Positions 27,127-37,090 of a stretch of DNA of 64,000 nt are shown here, piece after piece. Origin of the DNA: Vallitalea longa. Its GTDB lineage: Bacteria; Bacillota; Clostridia; Lachnospirales; Vallitaleaceae. Position 1 is the first letter of the stretch. Every line of letters starts with the position of its first letter. Location of the stretch: assembly GCF_027923465.1 (NCBI RefSeq), contig NZ_BRLB01000009.1, forward strand, positions 124,001 to 188,000. Direction: 5' to 3'. Made by a program: the position numbers and the translations under genes. The notes beneath the pieces are model-generated. The model did no database searches. It was given only the letters and a program-made list of their open reading frames with translations, and was not told the DNA's origin.

Positions 27127-28389
27127 ATGAATCCATTGTTAGAAATAATCCATATTACTTTATTATCTATTTCAAGAGCTTTGTTCAATTTTTCATTCAT
27201 ATTAGTAATATGGATATTGTATATATTGATTAAAAAATATAAAAGTGTTAACATATATAATTTTGATAATTCCAAAACCGTTATAAATGCACTTGTGGAA
27301 TCAATTCTTCAGGGAATAATTATTGGGATAATTGGTAGTCTGATAATAGCAGTTATCGGGCTTCCAATTAATTTAACTTATTATCTGATATTTTTATTAC
27401 CTCTTGCTCTGATATTATCATTAATAAATATAAGATATTTATGTTTTTCATATGCAGCATCTGTTATGGGAGTTCTTTCATTAATATTCAGAGGGCAGAT
27501 AATATTTGGAATAACACTTCCTAATATTAATATAAATATTAGTGGATTATTAGCTTTGGTAGGTATCTTACATCTAATGGAAGGCATATTGATTTTTTTT
27601 GTTGGAGCTGATGACCCTATTCCAATAATTGCTAAGAAAGACGGAAAGATTGTATTAGGTCATCTCATGCAGAAATATTGGCCTTTACCCATAGCAATGC
27701 TTGTTTTGTCAAAAGGGGGAATATCAGGTTCAGAAATTGTTCAGATGCCTGATTGGTGGCCGTTATTGAAAGATATACCAAAAGATGTCATTACATATTT
27801 TTATGGATTAGTACCTTTTGTTGGAGCTTTGGGTTATAGTAGTATTACATATTGTGAAGAACCAAAAAAAAGGAGTAAAAAGACAGCAGTAAGATTGATG
27901 ATTTACAGTATACTGCTGATAATATTATCAATTTATTCAGTGGGTAGTCTATTCCTACAAATAGTGGGTACGATACTTATGGCAGGTATACATGAAGGTA
28001 TGATTCTATATGAGCAATATATAGAAAGTAAAAAAGAACCTATTTATACCATACCTAAAAAAGGTGTAAGGATAATGGGCATTACTCCAGAAGGTGCTGC
28101 ATCACAAATGGGTATGCAAATAGGAGATATAATAACTAAAATCAATGGTATCAATGTACTTAACACCCGTCAATTCAGAGCAATTTTGAAAAATAGCTTT
28201 ACATTCCTATGGATAGAAGTGCTACATATAAATGGTGATATGGAAACTTATGAATTTAAAGCATATCCAGATGGTATTACCGATCTGAAAGTAAGGTTGA
28301 TGCCAGAGAATCCAAGAATAATATATAGACATGAAAGTGTGCAGAAAATAGGATTGTTCCATATAATAAAAAATAAATTAAGAAAATGA
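27127..28389 (+). CDS. MinJ-like multi-spanning membrane protein with C-terminal PDZ domain
   Basis: 420 residues with about eight membrane segments (residues ~10-300) and a cytoplasmic C-terminal PDZ domain (about 310-395). The PDZ has KGVRIMGITPEGAASQMGMQIGDIITKI-type spacing, here GVRIMGITPEGAASQMG then IGDIITKINGINV. B. subtilis MinJ (YvjD), which bridges DivIVA and MinD, has this architecture and the same gene neighbourhood. No divIVA or minCD gene is in the window, so a division-site role is inference. GGGGAG precedes the ATG. Confidence 0.78.
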   Translation: MNPLLEIIHITLLSISRALFNFSFILVIWILYILIKKYKSVNIYNFDNSKTVINALVESILQGIIIGIIGSLIIAVIGLPINLTYYLIFLLPLALILSLINIRYLCFSYAASVMGVLSLIFRGQIIFGITLPNININISGLLALVGILHLMEGILIFFVGADDPIPIIAKKDGKIVLGHLMQKYWPLPIAMLVLSKGGISGSEIVQMPDWWPLLKDIPKDVITYFYGLVPFVGALGYSSITYCEEPKKRSKKTAVRLMIYSILLIILSIYSVGSLFLQIVGTILMAGIHEGMILYEQYIESKKEPIYTIPKKGVRIMGITPEGAASQMGMQIGDIITKINGINVLNTRQFRAILKNSFTFLWIEVLHINGDMETYEFKAYPDGITDLKVRLMPENPRIIYRHESVQKIGLFHIIKNKLRK

Positions 28390-28395
28390 TATTAT

Positions 28396-28451
28396 ATGCT
28401 TTGCAAAATAAAAGATAGAATGACCTATTTTTATTTATGCAAAGCATTTTA
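28396..28451. terminator. Convergent terminator hairpin between the MinJ-like gene and pdxS
   Basis: ATGCTTTGCA (28396-28405) pairs with TGCAAAGCAT (28438-28447), extended by AAATAAAA with TATTTTTATT. It lies between convergent genes and can serve both directions; the T tract on the plus side is short. Confidence 0.65.
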
Positions 28452-28492
28452 ATATAAAAACAAATTCTAAGTATATTCAACTAATGTTGGTT

Positions 28493-29365
28493 TCATCTGC
28501 CAGCTAACCTTTCTTCTTCTTTTAAAAACTCAACTGCGATTCCGCTCATTGGTTTTCCTAAATCTTCGGAAAGCTCTGCTAACATTTCAGGATTGTTAAA
28601 ATTAGCTACAGCACCAACAATGGATTTAGCTCTTTTTTCAGGATTACCTGATTTGAATATTCCCGATCCAACAAAAACACCGTCACATCCTAATTGCATC
28701 ATTAATGCAGCATCAGATGGCGTAGCTATTCCTCCTGCTGCAAAATTTATCACTGGAAGTCTTCCATTCTCATGTACATATTTCAATAGATTGTAAGGTG
28801 CTCCAATTTCTTTTGATGCATTCATGAGTTCACCTTTATTTAATGATACTATTTTTTTGATTTCTGATGTCATTGTACGCATATGCTTAACTGCTTCAAT
28901 AACATCTCCAGTACCTGCCTCTCCTTTTGTTCTGATCATGGATGCTCCTTCGCCGATTCTTCTTAACGCTTCACCTAGATTTCTTGCTCCACAAACAAAA
29001 GGAATTTTGAATTTCTCTTTATCAATATGATAGATATTATCTGCTGGTGACAAAACTTCACTCTCATCAACATAATCAATATCTAGAGCCTCAAGAATCT
29101 GAGCTTCTACAAAATGACCTATTCTTACCTTCGCCATTACAGGTATCGAAACAGCTTTTTTTATGCCTCTAATCATTTTAGGATCTGACATTCTTGCAAT
29201 TGAGCCATCACGTCTTATATCAGCTGGTACTCTTTCTAAAGCCATAACTGCACATGCTCCGGCTTTTTCAGCAATAACAGCTTGTTCGGGAGTTGTTACA
29301 TCCATAATAACTCCACCTTTTAACATTTGATTTAGATTTATAACTGATTCATTATTTCTATTCAT
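28493..29365 (-). CDS. pdxS: Pyridoxal 5'-phosphate synthase, lyase subunit PdxS
   Basis: 290 residues, the usual length. PdxS builds PLP from ribose 5-phosphate, glyceraldehyde 3-phosphate and ammonia from PdxT. Visible motifs are [49 protein letters not shown] (with the Schiff-base Lys), [30 protein letters not shown] and [20 protein letters not shown] precedes the ATG on the minus strand. The glutaminase partner gene pdxT, normally directly downstream, is absent here: downstream lies the convergent MinJ-like gene. PdxT must be elsewhere, or PdxS uses free ammonia. Confidence 0.95.
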   Translation of the reverse strand: MNRNNESVINLNQMLKGGVIMDVTTPEQAVIAEKAGACAVMALERVPADIRRDGSIARMSDPKMIRGIKKAVSIPVMAKVRIGHFVEAQILEALDIDYVDESEVLSPADNIYHIDKEKFKIPFVCGARNLGEALRRIGEGASMIRTKGEAGTGDVIEAVKHMRTMTSEIKKIVSLNKGELMNASKEIGAPYNLLKYVHENGRLPVINFAAGGIATPSDAALMMQLGCDGVFVGSGIFKSGNPEKRAKSIVGAVANFNNPEMLAELSEDLGKPMSGIAVEFLKEEERLAGR

Positions 29366-29604
29366 AATAAAATCCTCCTAATTAATTATATTTGCACACT
29401 TAATAAGCTAGCTGAAAAATACTAACTTAAGTTTTAATTTTAGAACTTGTTAAAAATCTTTCTAGAGCTCCATAAAAATATTGGTAGTAAATATCATTGC
29501 AACGATTACTATACTAACAATATATTATAAAACTGTATGTTTTAAAATGTACAGTTTGCCATTATTTAACATGGTCAGTTAATATGAGATGGATAATATT
29601 TGCA
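29366..29604. other. Divergent intergenic region pdxS/uvrB, left part
   Basis: AT-rich with no frame. The pdxS ribosome site is at its left end. I found no clear pdxS promoter and no riboswitch. The uvrB control region starts at 29605. Confidence 0.5.
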
Positions 29605-29618
29605 CAAACATATGTTTG
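29605..29618. promoter_or_regulatory. LexA (SOS) box over the uvrB promoter
   Basis: CAAACATATGTTTG is a perfect 14-base palindrome closely matching the Gram-positive LexA box CGAACnnnnGTTCG (both half-sites differ only by G to A or C to T next to the core). It overlaps the -35 element of the uvrB promoter, where LexA would block RNA polymerase. uvrBA is a standard SOS target. Confidence 0.7.
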
Positions 29619-29643
29619 CATTTTTTTATTAATGTGATATAAT
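29616..29643 (+). promoter_or_regulatory. Predicted uvrB promoter
   Basis: TTGCAT at 29616-29621, a 16-base spacer and TATAAT at 29638-29643 with a TGA extended -10. The start would be near 29650, leaving a ~165-base leader before uvrB with no obvious structured element. Confidence 0.65.
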
Positions 29644-29816
29644 AGTTAAGACTAAAAATAATGACTAGTAGATACATAGATGAAATGGATTTTATTAAAT
29701 AGATAAAACTGTAATTATTTTTGTATTATTTCTAGGAACAATCATAAGAAGATTGAATTTATTATCTAAGCTATTTTGATAATATGTAACGTATATAAAG
29801 AAAAAGAGGTGATAAT

Positions 29817-31799
29817 ATGTCTAAATTCGAGATCCATTCTAAATTTCAACCTACAGGAGATCAGCCCAATGCAATAAAAAAATTGGCTGGTGGTTTCAAG
29901 AGAGGTAAGAAATTCGAGACTTTACTAGGAGTTACAGGTTCAGGAAAAACATTTACCATGGCACATATTATTAAGGAATTAAAAAAGCCTACATTAATTA
30001 TGGCACACAATAAAACTTTAGCCGCTCAATTGTATAGTGAATTTAAAGAATTTTTTCCTAATAATGCTGTAGAGTATTTTGTTAGTTATTATGATTATTA
30101 TCAACCAGAAGCATATGTCCCTCATACAGATACATTTATAGAAAAAGATTCATCAATCAATGAAGAAATAGATAAATTAAGGCACTCTGCTACAGCGTCT
30201 CTTGCAGAAAGAGATGATGTTATAATTGTGGCAAGTGTTTCATGTATATATGGTCTTGGAAGTCCTATAGATTACAAGAATATGGTTCTTTCATTAAGAC
30301 CGGGAATGATAAAAGATAGAGATGAGATATTAAAAAAATTAGTTGATATTCAATATATGAGAAATGATATGAACTTTGTCAGAGGTACTTTTAGAGTGAG
30401 AGGCGATGTGATAGAAATATTTCCAGCAGCTTCAACTGATAGGGCAGTAAGAGTAGAATTATTCGGTGATGAAATAGATAGGATAACAGAGATAAATGTA
30501 ATTACTGGAGAAATACTGGGGTATATGGAACATATAGCTATATTTCCTGCGTCACACTATGTAATTGAAACAGATAAAATAGAAAAGTCCATAAGGTCTA
30601 TAGAAGAAGAGAAAATTCAAGTAGTTAAATCTTTTAGGGAAAAGGATAAATTACTAGAAGCTCAGAGAATAGCCCAGAGAACTAATTACGATGTTGAAAT
30701 GATTAGAGAAACTGGTTTTTGTTCAGGTATAGAGAATTATTCAAGGCACTTGACTGGATTACCACCAGGAGCACCACCACATACCTTAATTGATTATTTC
30801 CCTGACGATTTTTTATTGATTATAGATGAGTCGCATATGACTGTTCCACAGGTAAGAGGTATGTATGCAGGTGACCAATCCAGGAAATCCACATTGGTTG
30901 AATATGGTTTTAGATTACCTTCAGCTAAAGATAACAGACCATTGAATTTCAATGAATTTGAAAGAAAATTAAATCAGGTACTATTTGTTTCTGCAACACC
31001 AGGACCATATGAAAACGACCATAAACAATTGATGGCTGAACAAATTATTAGACCGACAGGTCTATTGGATCCTAAAATTGAAGTGAAACCAGTAAAAGGA
31101 CAGATAGATGACCTTATATCCAATGTCCAAAAAGAAGTGGAAAATAAAAATAAAATATTAATAACTACATTAACTAAAAGAATGGCGGAAGATCTAACGG
31201 ATTACATGAAAGAATCTGGCATACGTGTTAGATATCTACATTCAGATATTGATACTTTAGAAAGAATTGAGATAGTACGAGATCTTAGAATGGATGTATT
31301 TGATGTTCTTGTAGGTATAAATCTACTTAGAGAAGGATTAGATATACCTGAAATAACTTTAGTGGCGATACTTGATGCAGACAAAGAGGGATTTTTGCGT
31401 TCAGAGACTGCTCTAATTCAAACAGTAGGACGTGCTGCAAGGAATGTAGAGGGAAGAGTTATTATGTATGCAGATATTATTACAGATAGTATGAATAGAG
31501 CAATTACAGAAACCAACAGAAGAAGAGATATACAGAAAAAGTATAATGAAGAGCATAATATTACTCCTACAACTATAAGCAAACCTGTTAGAGATATAAT
31601 TAGTATCACTCAAGTAGCAGAATCAGAAGCGACATATGAATTAAATAAAGATCCGGAATCTATGAGTAGAGAAGAGTTGGAGAAAAAGATTTTGAAGTGT
31701 TCAAAAGAAATGAAACAAGCTGCTATGGACTTGCAATTTGAAAGAGCAGCTCAATTAAGAGATGAATTATATGAACTAAAAAAACAGTTAGATGCTTGA
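29817..31799 (+). CDS. uvrB: Excinuclease ABC subunit B
   Basis: 660 residues, full length. It is the damage-verifying helicase of nucleotide excision repair. Walker A is [12 protein letters not shown] (about 39-50), and the beta-hairpin region is [22 protein letters not shown]-like [21 protein letters not shown] and the helicase C motifs [13 protein letters not shown] and QTVGRAARN are present. The C-terminal UVR domain (about 622-655, [18 protein letters not shown]) binds UvrC. It forms an operon with uvrA 57 bases downstream. A LexA box covers its promoter. Confidence 0.96.
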   Translation: MSKFEIHSKFQPTGDQPNAIKKLAGGFKRGKKFETLLGVTGSGKTFTMAHIIKELKKPTLIMAHNKTLAAQLYSEFKEFFPNNAVEYFVSYYDYYQPEAYVPHTDTFIEKDSSINEEIDKLRHSATASLAERDDVIIVASVSCIYGLGSPIDYKNMVLSLRPGMIKDRDEILKKLVDIQYMRNDMNFVRGTFRVRGDVIEIFPAASTDRAVRVELFGDEIDRITEINVITGEILGYMEHIAIFPASHYVIETDKIEKSIRSIEEEKIQVVKSFREKDKLLEAQRIAQRTNYDVEMIRETGFCSGIENYSRHLTGLPPGAPPHTLIDYFPDDFLLIIDESHMTVPQVRGMYAGDQSRKSTLVEYGFRLPSAKDNRPLNFNEFERKLNQVLFVSATPGPYENDHKQLMAEQIIRPTGLLDPKIEVKPVKGQIDDLISNVQKEVENKNKILITTLTKRMAEDLTDYMKESGIRVRYLHSDIDTLERIEIVRDLRMDVFDVLVGINLLREGLDIPEITLVAILDADKEGFLRSETALIQTVGRAARNVEGRVIMYADIITDSMNRAITETNRRRDIQKKYNEEHNITPTTISKPVRDIISITQVAESEATYELNKDPESMSREELEKKILKCSKEMKQAAMDLQFERAAQLRDELYELKKQLDA

Positions 31800-31856
31800 T
31801 ATGAGGTATTAATTGATGATGTAATAAATTACTAGAATTAAATAAGAGGTGGTCCT

Positions 31857-34688
31857 ATGGGAAAAGATACGATTGTAATAAAAGGTGCAAGAGAACATAA
31901 TCTGAAAAATATTGATTTAACCATTCCAAGAGATAAATTTGTTGTATTTACTGGACTCAGTGGTTCAGGTAAATCTTCTTTAGCATTTGATACGATATAT
32001 GCTGAAGGACAGAGAAGATATGTGGAATCATTGTCTGCTTATGCCAGACAGTTTTTAGGGCAAATGGAAAAACCAGATGTTGATAGTATAGAAGGACTAT
32101 CCCCTGCAATATCTATAGATCAAAAAACGACTAGTAGAAATCCACGTTCAACAGTAGGAACAGTAACAGAGATATATGATTATCTAAGGTTATTATATGC
32201 AAGAGTCGGTATACCACATTGTCCCAAATGTGGAAAAGAAATAAACAGACAGACTGTTGACCAAATGGTAGATATAATAATGAAATTAGAAGAAAGAACC
32301 AAAATAATGGTAATGGCTCCTGTAGTAAGAGGAAGGAAAGGGCAACATATCAAATTACTGGAACAGGCTAAAAAGAGCGGTTATGTCCGTGCCAAGATAG
32401 ATGGAAATATGTATGAGCTATCTGAAGAAATAGTCTTAGATAAAAATAAAAAACATACTATTGAAATTGTAATTGATAGATTGATAATTAGAGAAGGTAT
32501 AGAGAAAAGGCTAACAGACTCTATTGAAACTGTTATGAAATTGACTGGTGGATTATTAGTGATAGATGTTGTTGAAGGTAAATCTATGTCATTTAGTCAG
32601 AATTTTTCATGTCCTGACTGTAATATAAGTATAGATGAAATAGAGCCTAGGTTATTTTCATTTAATAATCCTTTCGGAGCTTGTCCAGAATGTCATGGTC
32701 TAGGATTCAAAATGAAATTCGATCCTGAACTGATTATCCCTAACACAAAGTTAAGTATAATTGAAGGAGCTATAGTTATTCCAGGTTGGGCTTCGGCTTC
32801 TAATGAAGATAGTCATGTAAGAAGAATGTTCGAGGCATTAGGTAAAAAATATAAATTCAATATAACAACACCTTATGAAAAATATCCACAGGAAATCAAA
32901 GATATAATTATGTATGGAACTAAAGGTGAAAAATTTATTGTCAAGTATAAATCAGATAAAGGCATGGGACAATATGAAACAGTATTTGAAGGTCTTGTTA
33001 CGAGCTTACAGCGTAGATACAGAGAAACAACATCTGATTATATGAAACAGGAATATGAATCTTTTATGACGAATACACCATGTAATGCATGTGATGGAGC
33101 AAGATTAAATCCTATTGCTTTAGCTGTTACACTGGGAGGTAAAAACATATCACAGGTTACAGAGATGTCAATAAGAGATATTAAAGCTTTTTTTGATAAT
33201 ATTCAGTTAACCAAAAGACAGCTTATTATCGGTGAACAAATATTAAAAGAAGTAAATGCAAGAATAGGTTTTTTAGTAAATGTAGGTTTAGACTATTTAT
33301 CTTTATCTCGTTCGGCTGGTACTTTGTCAGGTGGGGAAGCTCAGAGAATAAGATTGGCTACACAGATTGGTTCTGGATTAGTTGGAGTCGTGTACATACT
33401 AGATGAACCTAGTATAGGACTTCATCAAAGAGATAATGAAAAATTGCTTAAGACACTAAAAAGATTAAAAAATCTTGGAAATACCTTAATAGTAGTTGAG
33501 CATGATGAAGAGACTATGTTTGAAGCTGATTATATTGTTGATATTGGGCCAAGAGCTGGAGAACATGGTGGAGAGGTTGTTGCAGAAGGTACTGCTAAAC
33601 AAATCATGAAGGCGAAAAACTCTATAACAGGTGCATATCTTAGTGGAAGAAAGAAAGTAGAGATACCGGATACAAGAAGAGAAACTAATGGAAAATGGAT
33701 TAATATAAAAGGTGCTGCTCAAAATAATCTTAAGGATATAGATATAGATATACCACTTGGAATTTTTACATGTGTGACAGGAGTATCAGGTTCTGGAAAA
33801 AGTTCTTTTGTAAATGAAATATTATATAAAAGACTTGCTAGAGATCTTAACAGATCAAAAATAAAACCAGGCAGACACATGAATATGTTAGGGCTAGAAT
33901 ATTTAGATAAAGTCATAGCCATAGATCAATCACCTATCGGTAGGACACCAAGATCAAACCCTGCTACATACACAGGAGTATTTGATCATATTAGAGATAT
34001 ATTTGCCAGTACAGCAGAAGCTAAAATGAGAGGATATCAAAAAGGTAGATTCTCATTTAATGTGAAAGGTGGACGTTGTGAAGCATGTAGAGGTGATGGT
34101 ATCATAAAAATAGAAATGCACTTTTTACCAGATGTCTATGTACCATGTGAAGTGTGTCATGGCAAAAGATATAATAGAGAAACATTAGAGGTTAAATATA
34201 AAGGTAAAAACATATCAGAAGTATTGAACATGACAGTTGAAGAAGCATTGAAATTCTTTGAAAACATTCCTAGAATTCAGAAAAAACTTCAGACATTATA
34301 TGATGTGGGTCTATCGTATGTAAAATTGGGACAGCCATCTACAACACTTTCAGGGGGAGAAGCTCAGAGAGTGAAATTAGCTACGGAATTAAGTAAAAGA
34401 AGTACAGGAAAAACAATGTATATATTAGATGAACCAACGACAGGATTACATTTTGAAGATGTCAATAAACTAATTACCATATTACAACGTCTAGTAGATG
34501 CAGGTAATTCAGTAATTGTAATCGAACATAACTTGGATGTAATTAAAACAGCAGATTATATTATTGATATGGGACCTGAAGGTGGAGATAAAGGTGGAAT
34601 CGTTATAGCAAAAGGTACACCTGAAGAGGTTGCAGAAAATGAAAAGTCATATACAGGACAATTTTTAACTAAAGTATTTGAAAAGTAA
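31857..34688 (+). CDS. uvrA: Excinuclease ABC subunit A
   Basis: 943 residues, full length. It is the dimeric damage-recognition ATPase. Two ABC modules are seen: Walker [15 protein letters not shown] (about 32-45) and [14 protein letters not shown] (about 640-653). The signatures are [18 protein letters not shown] and [18 protein letters not shown]. Zinc-binding sets are [21 protein letters not shown] with [19 protein letters not shown], and CEACRGDGI with [18 protein letters not shown] precedes the ATG. It ends 11 bases before its terminator. Confidence 0.97.
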   Translation: MGKDTIVIKGAREHNLKNIDLTIPRDKFVVFTGLSGSGKSSLAFDTIYAEGQRRYVESLSAYARQFLGQMEKPDVDSIEGLSPAISIDQKTTSRNPRSTVGTVTEIYDYLRLLYARVGIPHCPKCGKEINRQTVDQMVDIIMKLEERTKIMVMAPVVRGRKGQHIKLLEQAKKSGYVRAKIDGNMYELSEEIVLDKNKKHTIEIVIDRLIIREGIEKRLTDSIETVMKLTGGLLVIDVVEGKSMSFSQNFSCPDCNISIDEIEPRLFSFNNPFGACPECHGLGFKMKFDPELIIPNTKLSIIEGAIVIPGWASASNEDSHVRRMFEALGKKYKFNITTPYEKYPQEIKDIIMYGTKGEKFIVKYKSDKGMGQYETVFEGLVTSLQRRYRETTSDYMKQEYESFMTNTPCNACDGARLNPIALAVTLGGKNISQVTEMSIRDIKAFFDNIQLTKRQLIIGEQILKEVNARIGFLVNVGLDYLSLSRSAGTLSGGEAQRIRLATQIGSGLVGVVYILDEPSIGLHQRDNEKLLKTLKRLKNLGNTLIVVEHDEETMFEADYIVDIGPRAGEHGGEVVAEGTAKQIMKAKNSITGAYLSGRKKVEIPDTRRETNGKWINIKGAAQNNLKDIDIDIPLGIFTCVTGVSGSGKSSFVNEILYKRLARDLNRSKIKPGRHMNMLGLEYLDKVIAIDQSPIGRTPRSNPATYTGVFDHIRDIFASTAEAKMRGYQKGRFSFNVKGGRCEACRGDGIIKIEMHFLPDVYVPCEVCHGKRYNRETLEVKYKGKNISEVLNMTVEEALKFFENIPRIQKKLQTLYDVGLSYVKLGQPSTTLSGGEAQRVKLATELSKRSTGKTMYILDEPTTGLHFEDVNKLITILQRLVDAGNSVIVIEHNLDVIKTADYIIDMGPEGGDKGGIVIAKGTPEEVAENEKSYTGQFLTKVFEK

Positions 34689-34698
34689 TTAATAATAT

Positions 34699-34747
34699 CA
34701 CTTATAATATATAAGTATATCACTATATATTATAAGTGCTTTTTTAA
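34699..34747 (+). terminator. Intrinsic terminator after uvrBA
   Basis: CACTTATAATATATA pairs with TATATATTATAAGTG (15 pairs), followed by CTTTTTTAATCTT. Confidence 0.8.
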
Positions 34748-34771
34748 TCTTATAGGGAATCACTACTTTTT

Positions 34772-34937
34772 AAGCATATGAAATAGGAGCGTTTTCATAT
34801 GTGCTAAGGAAAATTTCCTGACGGACAAATCCGTTTTGCAGAACAAGGCATAGTCTCTTTTGTTTAGAAATAAAAATTCACTCATAATAATTTTTCTTGA
34901 GATTTCCATAGCACATACTTTATTAAATGAAGTATGC
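34772..34937. repeat. Symmetric inverted-repeat element of unknown nature
   Basis: Imperfect inverted ends face each other 120 bases apart: ATGTGCTAAGGAAA at 34799-34812 and, on the other strand, ATGTGCTATGGAAA ending at 34916 (13 of 14 identical). Each end extends outward into its own hairpin: AGCATATGAAA with TTTCATATGTGCT (34774-34805) on the left, and GCACATACTT with AAGTATGC (34911-34937) on the right. Inside are a small perfect hairpin ACGGA-CAAA-TCCGT (34821-34834) and GGAAAATTTCC. There is no coding frame. It looks like a short non-autonomous palindromic repeat or a structured RNA. Confidence 0.55.
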
Positions 34938-35269
34938 ATTAAAATACCTATATAATAAATTTATTTTCAAAATAAATATTTCACAATATATTAATAAAAA
35001 AAAGAAAAAAAAATAATTCCTTAAGATAAAAAATAATACATCAGCTAATAGAAAAATTATACAATTATTGGTATTAATTTACTTATTATATTATGTTTTT
35101 TTGTTGAAAAACTTGATTTTCATGGTATAATAAAAGTGTTATAGAAAACAAATAAAAGAGATATAGTTTCTTTACTTTTAATACTATTTTTGTTATAATA
35201 ACTCCGATATGTGTATGTTATAATTGATAAAATATTAACAAAATTATAATTATTATATGGAGCGGTTTT
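34938..35269. other. AT-rich upstream region of the PHP gene
   Basis: No reading frame is seen. A promoter is predicted at 35104-35131 and a second possible one at 35171-35199 (TTTACT, 17-base spacer, TATAAT). Confidence 0.5.
35104..35131 (+). promoter_or_regulatory. Predicted promoter upstream of the PHP gene
   Basis: TTGAAA at 35104-35109, a 16-base spacer and TATAAT at 35126-35131, with TGG directly before the -10. A second candidate lies at 35171-35199. Confidence 0.5.
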
Positions 35270-35968
35270 ATGAAATTATACTATGATTTCCATATTCATA
35301 CAGCTCTTTCACCTTGTGGTGATGATAGCATGACACCTAATAATATCGTAAATATGGCATTAATTAATGAGCTAGATGCTATTGCCATAACGGACCATAA
35401 TACTGCTGAGAATCTTGAGGCAGTTATGAAAGTAGCGAGAGGTAAAGATATTATTGTTATTCCAGGTATTGAAATTGAGACAAAAGAAGAAATACACGTT
35501 ATTGGTTTATTTCCAAACTTACAAAGTGTATACAATGTTCAAAACATTATATATAGTAAGTTGCCTTATATTAAAAATAAACCTAATGTAGTTGGTAATC
35601 AATATGTCCTGAATGAGAATGATGATATAATGAAGGAATTAGATAGATTCCTATTGATATCAACATTATTATCATTAAATGAAGTAATAAAATTAATTAA
35701 GGACAATAATGGTATAGCAGTTCCCGCTCATATTGATAGGCCTAGCTATAGTATTTTATCTAACTTAGGATTCATCCCAGACGACTTGAATACTTCTATA
35801 CTTGAAATTTCTAGATTTTCTAACTTAGATGTTTATAAGAAACAGTACAAAGACTATCAGATTATACAATCTTCAGACGCCCACGAGTTGGGGTATATTG
35901 GCATTACTAAAAATTATTTAGAAGTTAAAGAAAAAAATATTGAATCAATATTTAACATATTTAATTAA
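35270..35968 (+). CDS. PHP-domain phosphoesterase
   Basis: 232 residues. The PHP metal-binding motifs are present: DFHIHTALSPCGDDS (HxH, about 6-20), AIAITDHNT (DH, 37-45), IPGIEIET (E, about 64-71), VPAHIDRPSY (H, about 154) and SSDAHELG (D and H, near 203-210). This suggests a trinuclear-metal phosphoesterase of the kind found as free-standing PHP proteins in Clostridia. The substrate is unknown; histidinol-phosphate phosphatase or nucleotide phosphoesterase activities occur in the superfamily. It stands alone before the hydrogenase operon. Confidence 0.82.
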   Translation: MKLYYDFHIHTALSPCGDDSMTPNNIVNMALINELDAIAITDHNTAENLEAVMKVARGKDIIVIPGIEIETKEEIHVIGLFPNLQSVYNVQNIIYSKLPYIKNKPNVVGNQYVLNENDDIMKELDRFLLISTLLSLNEVIKLIKDNNGIAVPAHIDRPSYSILSNLGFIPDDLNTSILEISRFSNLDVYKKQYKDYQIIQSSDAHELGYIGITKNYLEVKEKNIESIFNIFN

Positions 35969-36364
35969 TAAAGATGATCAGTAATTGTAGATTAAAAAAT
36001 TGTTAAAAATATTTATTTTACTTAATAAAAAAATAAGTTAATAAATATACATTTATCAATTTTTTTAACTCATAAAATAGTTTGATTTATATCATTAAAT
36101 CAATGAATATTGAAATTAGCAGGTATTTAAATGTTATTAATTAAACACATTATCGCATATTTAAACATGGAAAAATTATATAACTTTATTTATTAAGTTT
36201 TATTACTCGTATACTTTATTAAATAAAGCTGATTGATTGAAACATTTAATTATATTAACTTATATTTAGATAATCGGATGTAAAATATGTAGAAAAAAAA
36301 AGATTAATATAATATAACACCAGAAAATGGTAAAAATGTAGATTTTCGTGTTAAATATATAACT

Positions 36365-36393
36365 TTGGTTTATAATTAATAAATTACTATAAT
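36365..36393 (+). promoter_or_regulatory. Predicted promoter of the hydrogenase operon
   Basis: TTGGTT at 36365-36370, a 17-base spacer and TATAAT at 36388-36393. The start would be near 36400, about 20 bases before the AAGGAGG ribosome site. Confidence 0.5.
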
Positions 36394-36411
36394 TTGTTAA
36401 TCATTTACATT
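36394..36411. promoter_or_regulatory. Possible Rex operator (half-site good, second half poor)
   Basis: TTGTTAATCATTTACATT has a perfect left half of the Rex consensus TTGTTAAnnnnTTAACAA, but the right half matches only at TTA. It would overlap the transcription start, where a NADH-sensing repressor of a hydrogenase operon would be expected. Confidence 0.3.
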
Positions 36412-36432
36412 ATATAATAAGGAGGTAAGCAA

Positions 36433-36912
36433 ATGGCAGCTAACACAGCATTAACAGATGAAAAGTTCCAGGAATTGGAGCAGTATATTGATGCAATGCC
36501 AACTACAAAAGGTGAACTAATACGTGTATTACACAAGGCACAAGGAATTTTTGGATACTTACCAAAAGAAGTTCAAAAATTTGTAGGGAAAAAATTAAAA
36601 ATTTCAACAGCAAAAGTTTATGGAGTAGTTACTTTCTATTCTTACTTTACAATGACACCAAAAGGTGAACATAACATTTCAGTATGTATGGGTACAGCTT
36701 GTTATGTTAGAGGTGCTGAAGATGTTCTTAATGAAATCAAAAAAGAAATAAAAATTGATGTTGGAGAAACAACAGAAGATGGCAAATTTTCCCTTCAATC
36801 ACTCCGTTGTGTAGGGGCTTGCGGACTTGCTCCAGTTGTTATGGTTGGCGATAAAGTCTATGGTCGTGTAACTCCAGATATGATCAAAGATATTCTTGCA
36901 GAATACAAATAA
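36433..36912 (+). CDS. hydC: NuoE-like [2Fe-2S] subunit of NAD-dependent [FeFe]-hydrogenase
   Basis: 159 residues with a thioredoxin-like [2Fe-2S] fold. The cluster ligands are C85 and C90 in SVCMGTACYVRG and C126 and C130 in LRCVGACGLAP, the exact NuoE spacing. AQGIFGYLPKEVQKFVGKKL and VYGVVTFYSYF are also typical. In HydABC complexes this subunit carries electrons next to the NuoF-like flavin subunit. It leads the operon with the others downstream. AAGGAGG precedes the ATG. Confidence 0.9.
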   Translation: MAANTALTDEKFQELEQYIDAMPTTKGELIRVLHKAQGIFGYLPKEVQKFVGKKLKISTAKVYGVVTFYSYFTMTPKGEHNISVCMGTACYVRGAEDVLNEIKKEIKIDVGETTEDGKFSLQSLRCVGACGLAPVVMVGDKVYGRVTPDMIKDILAEYK

Positions 36913-36926
36913 GTGTAATCCTATAT

Positions 36927-36967
36927 AAGTTGAATGAAATTGATTGAATATTAAGTAAATTCAACTT
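36927..36967 (+). other. Stem-loop in the hydC downstream gap
   Basis: AAGTTGAAT (36927-36935) pairs perfectly with ATTCAACTT (36959-36967) over a 23-base loop. No T tract follows, so it is not a standard terminator. It may be an mRNA processing or stability element in the 178-base gap inside the operon. Confidence 0.4.
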
Positions 36968-37090
36968 GTTAGCCAAATAAATATATTGAACAAAAGTATA
37001 GTTATGAGATTATATATAATTCTTAATAGGTATAAACACTTGATTTTATTTTGAAGATTCTAGTTCAATGTATATAAAGGAGGAAAAATA

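Larger units (their letters stand above)
35969..36432. other. 464-base upstream region of the hydrogenase operon
   Basis: Very AT-rich, with no coding frame. It holds a stem AACAC..GAAAAT / ATTTTC..GTGTT (about 36317-36355), a promoter at 36365-36393 and a possible Rex half-palindrome at 36394-36411. Near its left end TTGTTAA (about 35999-36005) also resembles a Rex half-site. Confidence 0.45.

Noticed and set aside
35969-36432. Riboswitch or ncRNA upstream of the hydrogenase operon
   Set aside because: Only one weak stem (36317-36355) and no conserved aptamer blocks. The sequence is too AT-rich to judge.
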